Shown here piece by piece: positions 36,045 through 43,880 of a stretch of DNA of 58,826 nt. A program made the position numbers and the translations under genes. Below the pieces are notes generated by a model. It was given only the letters and a program-made list of their open reading frames with translations, searched no databases and was not told the DNA's origin. The stretch's first letter is position 1. Each line of letters starts with the position of its first letter. Origin of the DNA: Akkermansia sp. (lineage in GTDB: Bacteria; Verrucomicrobiota; Verrucomicrobiia; Verrucomicrobiales; Akkermansiaceae); contig JAUNRC010000008.1 of NCBI GenBank assembly GCA_030535875.1, positions 1-58,826 on the forward strand, in the 5' to 3' direction.

Positions 36045-37257
36045 AAATTATGTGATATTTTCTGTTTGTGTGTGGATTTTGTGTAAAATAATTGATCTGA
36101 AAAATATAAGATACTATTGATGAATTAAAGTAAAAAATATTATTTTAATTTGTGCGTGAATTGAATTGAAATATAGAGAATTGATTTTTGGAAATATAGA
36201 GATTTTATTATTTTTAAGATGATACGAGAGGAAGCTGGCGAGTTGTGCCGGGCAATCAATGTTATTTCCTGTTTTTGTGATAGGGTAAGTAGATGATAAA
36301 GAGACATATCATTGTTCCCTTTATTTTACCCCCGACTAAGGAAGTGAGAGCTTGTATACAAGGACGAGGTTGAAATGATTGCTGAAAAAAAAGGTTAATT
36401 TGCACCTATACTCCCATAGGAATACTGCTGCGCTAATAATGTAGGGATGAGCATCTCTCTTCAGATTTTTTAATATAGAGATATCCAAAGTAAGGCTTAA
36501 AAGTCGATTTTGTAACAAAAAATCAATGGTCGTCTTTTACGAAGGGGAAGAAAGAGAAAGCTTTTCATACAACTTTCGGATTTTTTTCTTTTTGTTATTC
36601 TATGCGTGTTTATGATGTGAATTTGTTAGATGGCTTTTTGCGGTGACTTTTGTTCAGTCGAAGCAGAGAATGTAGGTGATTAAAATTTCGTCAGTGTAGT
36701 ACTTGGCGAGATTTGCAAACGATGAATTGTGGCTTTTGAATATGAAAAATTGACCGATTTTTCATTGACTGAATTAAAATCTGATAAAAAAATCGAATCG
36801 TGAATTGATAAATGAGTTTTATTGATTTGGCTCAGAAGATGGGTGAAGAGAGCATGTTCAAAATGCAGCTCAGAAGCTGATTTGAAGTTAATTTTTCTTG
36901 TAGTAAAGGGGATAATACAATTAAAAATGATGTGATATTTGTTCGTTTTATGATAGGGAAACAATGTTTTTTTGCTTCTCCGGTGAATTAAAAATTGATT
37001 GAAAGTTGTCGAAAATTTGGCGAAATTGTGTTAAAATTGGATAAAATTGATAAAGTGTGATTTATTTATTTGTTTTTAATGTTGGATGTTTGCTTGTTTA
37101 ATGTATTTACATTAAATGATTTACAGAAATGGTGTCAGAAGCGTCATCGAGACGAGTTTAAGCGCTTGTGTTTGGGGTAAAATAGTGAGCCTGAGTGAAG
37201 GGAACTGAGTGCTGTGAATAGAGTCGAATGTCCTGAAATGAAGATTGTATATTAAAA
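36045..37257. other. 1.2-kb AT-rich gap without recognisable genes
   Basis: Base composition drops sharply relative to flanking genes. Frames longer than about 60 codons exist on the minus strand (36336-36518, 36680-36964), but their amino acid composition looks random and they lack starts with any signal. A direct repeat GAAATATAGAGA.TT is seen twice near 36165-36205. No tRNA, CRISPR or IS end was seen. It may be decayed foreign DNA, a regulatory or topological element, or an uncharacterised RNA. Confidence 0.5.
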
Positions 37258-37286
37258 TTGACACGATGGGTCAGATGTGATAGTGT
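37258..37286 (+). promoter_or_regulatory. Promoter of the YcxB-like gene, leaderless
   Basis: -35 TTGACA (37258-37263), 17 bp, -10 TAGTGT (37281-37286). The ATG at 37293 is exactly 6 nt downstream. Confidence 0.65.
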
Positions 37287-37292
37287 GTGGTC

Positions 37293-38681
37293 ATGGTATA
37301 TCGGTCCGGAGAGTTGAGTAAGAGGGGGCTCTATCGCATTGCTTTACGACACGCCATTCTTTGGTGGGTAATGTTGGCGGTGTTTTATTATCTTTTTGAG
37401 ATTTTGGAAAGCGGTATGGCTCAGGCGGAGGCCAATCCGTATGTGCTGCTGGCGCTGGCAGTTCCCGCGCTGGGGCTTTCTTTGTTAGGGTTGCGGCGCA
37501 TATTGAGATACCGCAATCAGGTGGAAAAAGTTTTCTATACTCTGACGGAGGGAGGGCTTATGATTGAGAGCGAAAATGATGAAAATTCGATGTTTTTCCC
37601 TTGGTCGGATTTTACGATGGTGCGACGCTCCGGGTCTGTTATTAATATGTTTATGCAGAGTGGGGCAGCTTTCCAATGTTTTCTGGAAGGTGTGAGTGAG
37701 CCGCGTCGGCAGGAGTTTTTCCGTTACGCTATCGAGAGGGTAGGGAGAAAGGAGAGTTCGCAGTTGACCCCGCCGCCGGCGGTCGAGGATGGAGCGGTGT
37801 CGCTGCTTTTCAGTGCCACTCCTATTCAGAGGAAGGAGGCGACGCTGGCACAGATGCTCATGGGGCCGGCTGCCGGGCGCGTGCGTAGGTTTCGTCCCTT
37901 AGTTTTGATGGTATGGGGGCTTGTGTTCATCTATGACTGCTATGCTGCACAATATGTGTTTGCTGCCGTCGCGTTGCTTTTTTTCCTGTCGACGGCTCGC
38001 GGACTTCAGAATCCCGGCACGGCACGCATGCGAGCCTCCATTGTCGAGACGGAGTATTTTGTCACACCTGAGCAGGTTCTTTGTGTGAAAGAAAGCGGGC
38101 GCTGGGCTCGCTTTCGCAATCCGTCGATTTTGGGGGCCTGTCGCATGCCTCATGGTATTGCTTATCGTTTTTCCAATCAGTCCGTGCTCTATATGGATGA
38201 CGGTCAGCCCTTACCCGCATTCTGGCCCGAGCCGATTGGCCGCATGCCGCGACGTTTGTGCGGTTGGCCTTTGTTGATGATAGTGCTTGCCGTGTTGGGT
38301 GCTGCTGTGGCTGCTTTTCTTCTCAGCCCGTCATGGCGTTTGAGTTCTTTGATTGATGATGTTGATGAGCAGCGTGTGAGCTCACTCGTCCTTGTTCCCG
38401 AAGTGGAGGAGCTGTTGCCTGCAAATGATGTTGACTACTGTATCGTGAATAAGTACCCGAGCCGTTCGAGTGATATGTGGCGTGCGTTGGGGCTGAAAGA
38501 TGCCGTACTGATTTTCGGGAAATCTGATGTGTGGGAGACTCATATTCATGTCTCGCCCGAAGGTAAAGTTTTTTATAGCAAGACCTATTCAACGGAGAAG
38601 TCCGGGGACGAGGCTGAGTATGAGGCCGAGGCTGCGGGCGAAGCCTACGATGATGAGGAGACTTCCGACGATGAGGGTTAA
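37293..38681 (+). CDS. YcxB-like membrane protein, duplicated
   Basis: A 462-residue protein with two copies of a membrane pair plus a YcxB-like/PH-like domain. TMs lie at about 24-44 and 49-68, followed by FYTLTEGGLMIESENDENSMFFPWSDF. A second pair near 200-232 is followed by EYFVTPEQVLCVKESGRWARF and more. A last TM at about 325-345 leads to an extracytoplasmic region and a strongly acidic tail (EAEYEAEAAGEAYDDEETSDDE-like). The function of this family is unknown. An alternative GTG start two codons upstream would abut the -10 element, so the ATG is used. Its stop overlaps the stop of the convergent methyltransferase gene by 3 bp. Confidence 0.65.
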   Translation: MVYRSGELSKRGLYRIALRHAILWWVMLAVFYYLFEILESGMAQAEANPYVLLALAVPALGLSLLGLRRILRYRNQVEKVFYTLTEGGLMIESENDENSMFFPWSDFTMVRRSGSVINMFMQSGAAFQCFLEGVSEPRRQEFFRYAIERVGRKESSQLTPPPAVEDGAVSLLFSATPIQRKEATLAQMLMGPAAGRVRRFRPLVLMVWGLVFIYDCYAAQYVFAAVALLFFLSTARGLQNPGTARMRASIVETEYFVTPEQVLCVKESGRWARFRNPSILGACRMPHGIAYRFSNQSVLYMDDGQPLPAFWPEPIGRMPRRLCGWPLLMIVLAVLGAAVAAFLLSPSWRLSSLIDDVDEQRVSSLVLVPEVEELLPANDVDYCIVNKYPSRSSDMWRALGLKDAVLIFGKSDVWETHIHVSPEGKVFYSKTYSTEKSGDEAEYEAEAAGEAYDDEETSDDEG

Positions 38682-40264
38682 TGTCGCTTGCTTGCGGAGA
38701 GGAGCTGTTTGACGTGCTCCTGTTCAAAGAGGTTCTGCGGAAGATTGCACAGTTTCAGGTGTAGCGCGGTGAGTTCGGCTTCTTTTTCGGGGCAAGCCAA
38801 AGTCTTGAGTTCGCTCTCGTAAAGGACTGCGCTGTGAGGTATGGGGAAATTTGCTAATTCCCTGACTTTGAATTGAGGGAAGGTGCTGCGCTCTAATTTA
38901 CCTGAGCTGATGGCAAACCACAGGGACATGAGCGGAGAATTGATGAGAGCCAGCAGAGCGAGGGGATGCAGGCTGCGGAATTGATGGACAACGTGGCAGT
39001 TGATGTCGCTCGCAGCGGCCGCCTCCGTGTAGGCGGCGTGGATGCAATGGGGCAGGGGTGAGGGAATTTGCCGTACAAGAATGCGTGGCGCGCGGAAGTC
39101 TACCTTGTGGCGCGGGGCTGCTAAGTGCGGTCCCATACGAAGGTAGAGTCCGCGGCGGTGTGTGATGGCGTAGCGCTTAATGTCAGAGCCGTCCAGCCAG
39201 GGTAAGTCGTGCGAGCCGGGTGGTCCGGAATGGTGAAAGGCTCGGCTGCGGATGATGTCGTCGGTCTGGGGCGGTGAGCCTTTGCCGCGCTCGTAGACTT
39301 TCATACCGCTGGAGATGGTGGCAAATTCACTTAGCGGACGACTCGCTGATTGGATGTCGCGGATGAGTTGAGTGAACCGGCTGTCTGTATGAGTAGGGGA
39401 AATGATGTATTCGCCGGAACAAAGAGCCTTCGCGGGTACACATTGTGAGCAGGTGCGGTTTCCCTTGTGTTGTTCGATGTAGTGCAGGGTGGAAGGGGGG
39501 CCTTTGCGATAGCCGGTCAGGCATACGTCCACGATGGCTCCTTTGAAAATTTGCCCTCGTATGTTGGTGATGTTCAGTTCGGCGCTGTGGGTGAGCAGAT
39601 GACGACGCAGGGCTGCAAAGTTGCTGATGTTCAGCCATGTGGTCGGCGTGAGGATGGCGGCGCGGCCGCCGTGCCGCAGGAGCCGGTAAATCTTTTCCAT
39701 GAACATCCCGTAGTGGTTGAGCTGCGAGCCGCAAAGCGGGTAGCGATCGTGCAGCCATTCGCGGAGTTGTTGGGATGGTTTGTTCCCTCTCGGGGCGATG
39801 TAGGGCGGGTTCGCGATGATGATGTCAAAGCCGCCGTTCTCTATAATTTCACCGAAGTTTGCCTGCCAGTTGAAGGCTAAGGGGCTTATTTCAGGGTCAT
39901 CAATCAGAGCATCGCCCCGGCAGATGTTTGCTCCGCCTATGGGGGTAAGTGCCTCGCGGGTTTTGGTTACGGCTTCTTCCGATATGTCAACCCCGTATAG
40001 GTTGAGGGATAAGTCGGGCTGCGATTCGCCCAGGCTTGCGTACGCGCGCAGCAGGAGCTTGGCGGCTGCACGGAGGAGGATTCCGTGTCCGCATGACGGA
40101 TCGAGCACGCGGATGGCTTGCAGCGCAGCGAGATGTTCCTGCGGGTGAGCTGCATGACGTTCTCCGAGCTCGGTTAAGAATCGCCCCAAGCTGAGTTCTG
40201 TCAGTTCTTCTGCCCATTCCTGCGGTGTGTAGTAGGAGCCTGTGCGTTTGCAATCAGTTGTCAT
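38678..40264 (-). CDS. Orphan adenine-specific DNA methyltransferase (TaqI/Eco57I-like)
   Basis: A 528-residue class-gamma N6-adenine methyltransferase. SAM motif I VLDPSCGHGILL (53-64), motif IV ANPPYIAPRG (NPPY 152-155) and an N-terminal TGSYYTPQEWAEEL are typical. The C-terminal half has a TaqI-like target recognition region (SSGMKVYERGKG, WLDGSDIKRYAI). A REase partner, specificity subunit or phage-defence neighbour is absent, so it may be a solitary regulatory or anti-restriction enzyme, or a remnant of a type II/IIG system. Target sequence cannot be told. No promoter was found. Confidence 0.85.
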   Translation of the reverse strand: MTTDCKRTGSYYTPQEWAEELTELSLGRFLTELGERHAAHPQEHLAALQAIRVLDPSCGHGILLRAAAKLLLRAYASLGESQPDLSLNLYGVDISEEAVTKTREALTPIGGANICRGDALIDDPEISPLAFNWQANFGEIIENGGFDIIIANPPYIAPRGNKPSQQLREWLHDRYPLCGSQLNHYGMFMEKIYRLLRHGGRAAILTPTTWLNISNFAALRRHLLTHSAELNITNIRGQIFKGAIVDVCLTGYRKGPPSTLHYIEQHKGNRTCSQCVPAKALCSGEYIISPTHTDSRFTQLIRDIQSASRPLSEFATISSGMKVYERGKGSPPQTDDIIRSRAFHHSGPPGSHDLPWLDGSDIKRYAITHRRGLYLRMGPHLAAPRHKVDFRAPRILVRQIPSPLPHCIHAAYTEAAAASDINCHVVHQFRSLHPLALLALINSPLMSLWFAISSGKLERSTFPQFKVRELANFPIPHSAVLYESELKTLACPEKEAELTALHLKLCNLPQNLFEQEHVKQLLSASKRH

Positions 40265-40279
40265 GGGCTTGAGACGGTC

Positions 40280-40317
40280 TTAAAAAGAGCCACCCTCCGG
40301 TGCGCACCGGAGGGTGG
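40280..40317 (-). terminator. Terminator of the TIGR04073-type gene
   Basis: 14-bp perfect palindromic stem (40290-40303 and 40304-40317), with CTCTTTTTAAG following on the minus strand. Confidence 0.8.
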
Positions 40318-40377
40318 GGAGAAAGAATGAATGTTACAACAGGGAGCAACTCGCGAAATTGAACCCCGTGTGATGAT

Positions 40378-40809
40378 TTATTTGCCCTCTACGCGGCTGT
40401 AGGGATTCTTGGACTGGAAGCCGAGCTCCTCGGGGAATTCGGTGAAACCGGACCAGGGATTGTACTCGCGCAGGCCGCTGCGACCGCAGCTACCCTGATA
40501 GGGAGGACGATAAGTGCACTTGTAGGTCGGAGCCCAGAAAGTTACCAGCTCGTACAGACCGTAGCCCATGCGGGTGAAAGTGCGGGAGAAACCTTCGACC
40601 AGACCCACGGAGTAGCCGGCATAGTTGCCCTCGGCCTCGTCCCAGCGGAGCATGGTTACAGGCAGTTCTTCAACGGCCCATACGAGATTGCCGATGGCGC
40701 GGCCGAGCTTGCGGGTTGCGGTGTACTCAGACGCAGGGGGCGCCTGAATGTCGGCGTACGTCGTGCCGACCATAGCGAGAAGAAGTGTAGAAAGGAGTAA
40801 GCGCTTCAT
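40378..40809 (-). CDS. Exosortase system-associated protein, TIGR04073-like
   Basis: A 143-residue secreted protein with signal peptide MKRLLLSTLLLAMVGTTYA. The mature part carries the family pattern KLGRAIGNLVWAVEELPVTM, then GNYAGYSVGLVEGFSRTFTR, then MGYGLYELVTFWAPTYK. This family is found with PEP-CTERM/exosortase systems in Verrucomicrobiota and its function is unknown. It fits the PEP-CTERM protease at 25434 in this window. The start was chosen to place the signal peptide first; the -10 (TATCAC) is 10 nt upstream. Confidence 0.8.
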   Translation of the reverse strand: MKRLLLSTLLLAMVGTTYADIQAPPASEYTATRKLGRAIGNLVWAVEELPVTMLRWDEAEGNYAGYSVGLVEGFSRTFTRMGYGLYELVTFWAPTYKCTYRPPYQGSCGRSGLREYNPWSGFTEFPEELGFQSKNPYSRVEGK

Positions 40810-40819
40810 GACATAGATA

Positions 40820-40848
40820 GTGATAGCACATTGTGCATCCTGATGCAA
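40820..40848 (-). promoter_or_regulatory. Promoter of the TIGR04073-like gene, near-leaderless
   Basis: Minus strand: -35 TTGCAT (40843-40848), 17 bp, -10 TATCAC (40820-40825), 10 nt to ATG. Confidence 0.5.
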
Positions 40849-40906
40849 GCAAAAAGGAAACTTTTCAGCTAAAATAAGCCGATTTTTTTCCGTGTTGGGC
40901 GTAAAA

Positions 40907-40932
40907 AAGGCCGCAGTCAGGACTGCGGCCTT
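40907..40932 (-). terminator. Terminator of the radical-SAM operon
   Basis: 12-bp perfect stem AAGGCCGCAGTC/GACTGCGGCCTT with 2-nt loop, followed by TTTTTT on the minus strand. Confidence 0.9.
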
Positions 40933-40956
40933 ATAAAAATGACACAAATGGTCTTT

Positions 40957-42195
40957 TCAGAATGAAATTTCGGTTTGACGTTCTTCTTGGGTGAGGTAGC
41001 AACCGGGGTCGCTGCCGAACCAGTGACCGTTCGCAAAAGCCGCTCGTGTGCGGAAACCGCCGCCGCAGAGGGCGAAGTGTTTGCAGGTGGCACAGGGACC
41101 GCTGATGAGTTTTTGGCGTTCGAGCGGGTCGTCGGAGCCGCGAAGTTTCTGAAGTTCAGCAGCGGATGGTTCACTTGCAGCCTCCCAGACATCGGAGAAC
41201 TTCTGGGTTTTGACATTGCCGAGCGTAACCCCTTGCCAGAATTGGTCGGGGTGGATGTTGCCCTGCGTGTCGATGTTGGCAATACCGCGGCCCGAGGAGT
41301 TCGCGCCGCCTCCGTTCCAGCTCAGCAGACGGAGGGTCTGAGCCGCCAGAGGGGAGCCCTCGCGCAGTTGTCGGAGAAGAATGTAGATGCCGTCAGCCGG
41401 TTGTGTGACGGTGAGGAGCTCGCGGGTTTGACCGCTGCGGTGCCAGGCCTCGGCGCGCGCTATGAGCATGTCGAGGGCTGAGCGGGCTTCTTCCGGGAGC
41501 AGGGCCGAGACGTCCACACCGCGGCCGGTCGGTACAAGGTGGTAGAAGCAGACACGCCGGATGCCTTCGCGCTCGATGAAGTTGAGAATTTCCTCCATGC
41601 TCTGCACGTTGTTACGGGTGAGGGTCAGTCGCAGGCCGGTTTTCTGTCCGACTTCTTCGCAGCGCTTAAATCCGCGAATGGCACCGTCGAACGCTCCTTC
41701 CACGCCTCGGAATGAGTCGTGAACCGGGCCGATGCCGTCGAGGGAAATGCCGACGTAGGCTACTCCGAGGCGCTTGAACATGGCAGCATACTCCGGGGTG
41801 ATGCGGGTGCCGTTGGTGGAAATGGTGACTTTAAGACCTCGTTCGGTAGCGTGCTCCAGCAGTTCGGGCAGGTGGGGGTGAAGCAACGGTTCGCCGCCGG
41901 AGAGCAGCAGAGCATTGACCTGATAGTCCGCCAGATTATCAATTACGGCATGGCATTGCTCGAGAGTGAGCTCTCCGGGGTATTTCTGCGCGTGCGAGTC
42001 GGCGTAGCAATGCACGCAACGCAGGTTGCAGGTGCGGGTGATGTTCCACACGACAATGGGCTTGCGCGCGCGGGATGAGGTGGGTGAGCAGGCTGCCGTG
42101 CTGGAGTGCGGTGAGGCAGAGCCGTGCCCCAGACCATAGCGAATATGATCGGCGGGTTGTTCGGCTCCGCACCAGAGACGTGTGATGTTAATCAT
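40957..42195 (-). CDS. Radical SAM protein, AhbC/NirJ-like
   Basis: A 412-residue radical SAM enzyme with a SPASM C terminus. It opens MINITRLWCGAEQPADHIRYG, much like AhbC. Next come TRTCNLRCVHCYAD (Cys56, Cys60, Cys63 for the 4Fe-4S cluster), LLLSGGEPLLHP, STNGTRI, VGISLDGIG, CFYHLVPTGRG and IDTQGNIHPDQFW. These motifs recur in AhbC/NirJ enzymes of the siroheme route to haem or haem d1. AhbC removes acetate side chains from 12,18-didecarboxysiroheme. It follows the second radical-SAM gene by 26 bp. Other siroheme genes were not seen in this window. Exact substrate is inferred. Confidence 0.75.
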   Translation of the reverse strand: MINITRLWCGAEQPADHIRYGLGHGSASPHSSTAACSPTSSRARKPIVVWNITRTCNLRCVHCYADSHAQKYPGELTLEQCHAVIDNLADYQVNALLLSGGEPLLHPHLPELLEHATERGLKVTISTNGTRITPEYAAMFKRLGVAYVGISLDGIGPVHDSFRGVEGAFDGAIRGFKRCEEVGQKTGLRLTLTRNNVQSMEEILNFIEREGIRRVCFYHLVPTGRGVDVSALLPEEARSALDMLIARAEAWHRSGQTRELLTVTQPADGIYILLRQLREGSPLAAQTLRLLSWNGGGANSSGRGIANIDTQGNIHPDQFWQGVTLGNVKTQKFSDVWEAASEPSAAELQKLRGSDDPLERQKLISGPCATCKHFALCGGGFRTRAAFANGHWFGSDPGCYLTQEERQTEISF

Positions 42196-42221
42196 GGGAG
42201 AAAACGGTGGAAAAGGGGCAA

Positions 42222-43292
42222 TCAGGACGGGCTGCCGTTGCGGATGGCAGCGGGAATATAGTTGCAGAGAGGTTCGGCCGCCATCATGTCGCCGCAGGTG
42301 CCGTAGGCGCGTGAGCGGGAGCCGCCGCACACCTTGCGGAACTCGCAGCAGCCGCACTTGCCGCCCAAGGCATCGTCATCGCGCAACTGAACGAAAATGG
42401 GGTGGTGGCGGTAGAGTTCGGCAAGGTCGTCCGTGCGTACATTGCCGGCCGTGAGCGGCAGGAAACCGCTGGGCTGAACTTCGCCCGTGTGAGAGATGAA
42501 GAGCACTCCCTTGCCGTCGCGGGTGGGAATCATGTGCCGCGGAGCCGGAGCTCCCTGCCGTGCCGCCTGCATGAGCACACGGCGGTAGTGGTGCCCTTCC
42601 GTGGTCTTGATGGCGAAGGGCAGTTCGCTGCGCAGGCTCTGTAAGCGCTGCCAGGCCTCCTCCAGTTGGTCGGCTGAGGGGAGGTCGTCGAGGGTGGCTC
42701 GCCCGGTGGGTACCAGAACGAATACACTCCAGACATCAGGCTTTATCTCGCGCATGAGCCTGATGAAGTCGTCCATTTCCGGCAGGGTGGATTGAGCCAG
42801 CGTGGTGTTGATTTGCAGTTGAATGCCGGCTTCCATTGCCGCCTGAGCGGCTTGCAGAGTGCGCTCAAAGGTGTGCGGTACGCCGCGAAAACGGTCGTGA
42901 GTTGCTTGAGTGGCACCATCCAGACTCAGGCTCATGCTCACGACCCCCGCTGCACGCAGCCGTTTGAAGTCCGTGTGCAGCAGGCGGGGTGTGGCTGCGG
43001 GGCTGAGTGCCACTCGCAGCCCGCGCTCGGTGGCGCGGGTGATGATGTCGAAGATATCGCGCCTCATCATGGGGTCGCCGCCGGTGAGTACCAGCATGGG
43101 CGGCGCCAGTCGTGCGATGTCATCGACCAGCTTCATGGCCTCATCATGGCTCAGTTCATCGGGGTGGGCCTGTGGTTGGGCCACGGCGCGGCAATGACGG
43201 CAGGCCAAGGCGCAGGCTCTTGTTACCTCCCAGAAGAGGATGAAAGGGCGCTCGGCAAAGTCGGTACCGCTGAACGGAGGATGGTCGGCCAT
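42222..43292 (-). CDS. Radical SAM/SPASM protein, TIGR04053-like (AhbD-like)
   Basis: 356 residues. EVTRACALACRHCRA holds the 4Fe-4S Cys triad (27, 31, 34). VLTGGDPMMRRDIF, LSLDGATQATHDRFRGV and INTTLAQ follow. The SPASM region has HTGEVQPSGFLPLTAGNVR and KCGCCEFRKVCGGSRSRAYG. This fits the TIGR04053/AhbD-like branch, in which AhbD finishes haem by oxidative decarboxylation of coproheme side chains. Adjacency to an AhbC-like gene is the main support for a haem role. A different peptide- or cofactor-modifying activity remains possible. Confidence 0.7.
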   Translation of the reverse strand: MADHPPFSGTDFAERPFILFWEVTRACALACRHCRAVAQPQAHPDELSHDEAMKLVDDIARLAPPMLVLTGGDPMMRRDIFDIITRATERGLRVALSPAATPRLLHTDFKRLRAAGVVSMSLSLDGATQATHDRFRGVPHTFERTLQAAQAAMEAGIQLQINTTLAQSTLPEMDDFIRLMREIKPDVWSVFVLVPTGRATLDDLPSADQLEEAWQRLQSLRSELPFAIKTTEGHHYRRVLMQAARQGAPAPRHMIPTRDGKGVLFISHTGEVQPSGFLPLTAGNVRTDDLAELYRHHPIFVQLRDDDALGGKCGCCEFRKVCGGSRSRAYGTCGDMMAAEPLCNYIPAAIRNGSPS

Positions 43293-43319
43293 GAAACCGG
43301 TGGGAAAAATCCGTGATGA

Positions 43320-43781
43320 TTACTGCTGAACCGGAGTGGCGATGGTCTGCAGGATGGCCTGAAGGTTTTGCAGGCGCTGCTGGTTAGCCGGGCTCAGAGT
43401 GGTGTTGTTGGTAGCGGTGTTAACCGTGTTGGTGGTGGTCTGAGTGGCTGTGGTGTTCGCGCCGCTGAGCCAGCCGAGGAGCTTGTTGGAGGTGCTCTCC
43501 TTCAGGCAGTCGGTGTACTTCTTGCCGTTCTGCCAGTTGTTAAAGGTGAAACGGGCAAAGGAGGGAACGGCGTTCTCGGACATCGGCACGCGCAGACGCT
43601 GGAAACCGCGGGTGAAATAGTCGTACTCGTTGTCGGCACCGTAGTACTTCATTTCGATAAGCTCGTCTTTATTGATGAGAGTGGCTGTCGTGGGGGTGAA
43701 GAGCTCGGTGCGGGTGACGGTCTTGGTTGCGCAGGAGCTCAGCGCAAGGGCCAGCATCAGTACGGGAATGATTTTTTTCAT
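43320..43781 (-). CDS. Small exported lipoprotein
   Basis: A 153-residue protein with lipobox LALSSC (lipid on Cys17). It contains LFTPTTATLINKDELIEMKYYGADNEYDYF, then a Thr/Asn-rich low-complexity stretch (TTATQTTTNTVNTATNN) and a Gln-rich end. No family was recognised. Its stop is 28 bp before the TIGR04053-like gene, so the three genes form a likely operon. Promoter TTGACT-17-TATATA with 9 nt to the ATG. Confidence 0.7.
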   Translation of the reverse strand: MKKIIPVLMLALALSSCATKTVTRTELFTPTTATLINKDELIEMKYYGADNEYDYFTRGFQRLRVPMSENAVPSFARFTFNNWQNGKKYTDCLKESTSNKLLGWLSGANTTATQTTTNTVNTATNNTTLSPANQQRLQNLQAILQTIATPVQQ

Positions 43782-43790
43782 ACGCCGGCG

Positions 43791-43819
43791 TATATACCAT
43801 ACTCCTCAGTTACAGTCAA
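43791..43819 (-). promoter_or_regulatory. Promoter of the lipoprotein/radical-SAM operon
   Basis: Minus strand: -35 TTGACT (43814-43819), 17 bp, -10 TATATA (43791-43796), 9 nt to ATG. Confidence 0.6.
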
Positions 43820-43842
43820 GCCGAACTTCGTTTACTTTAGAC

Positions 43843-43871
43843 TTCACTTAGGCCGGGAAATGTGCTTTAAT
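43843..43871 (+). promoter_or_regulatory. MATE transporter promoter, near-leaderless
   Basis: -35 TTCACT (43843-43848), 17 bp, -10 TTTAAT (43866-43871), 9 nt to ATG at 43881. Confidence 0.5.
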
Positions 43872-43880
43872 AGAGGCGAT

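Noticed and set aside
36336..36964. Two small minus-strand frames in the AT-rich gap
   Set aside because: No promoter, no start signal, biased only by AT content, no family resemblance.
43368..43880. N-terminal extension of the MATE protein
   Set aside because: It would cover the opposite-strand lipoprotein gene and the promoter; family length fits the start at 43881.
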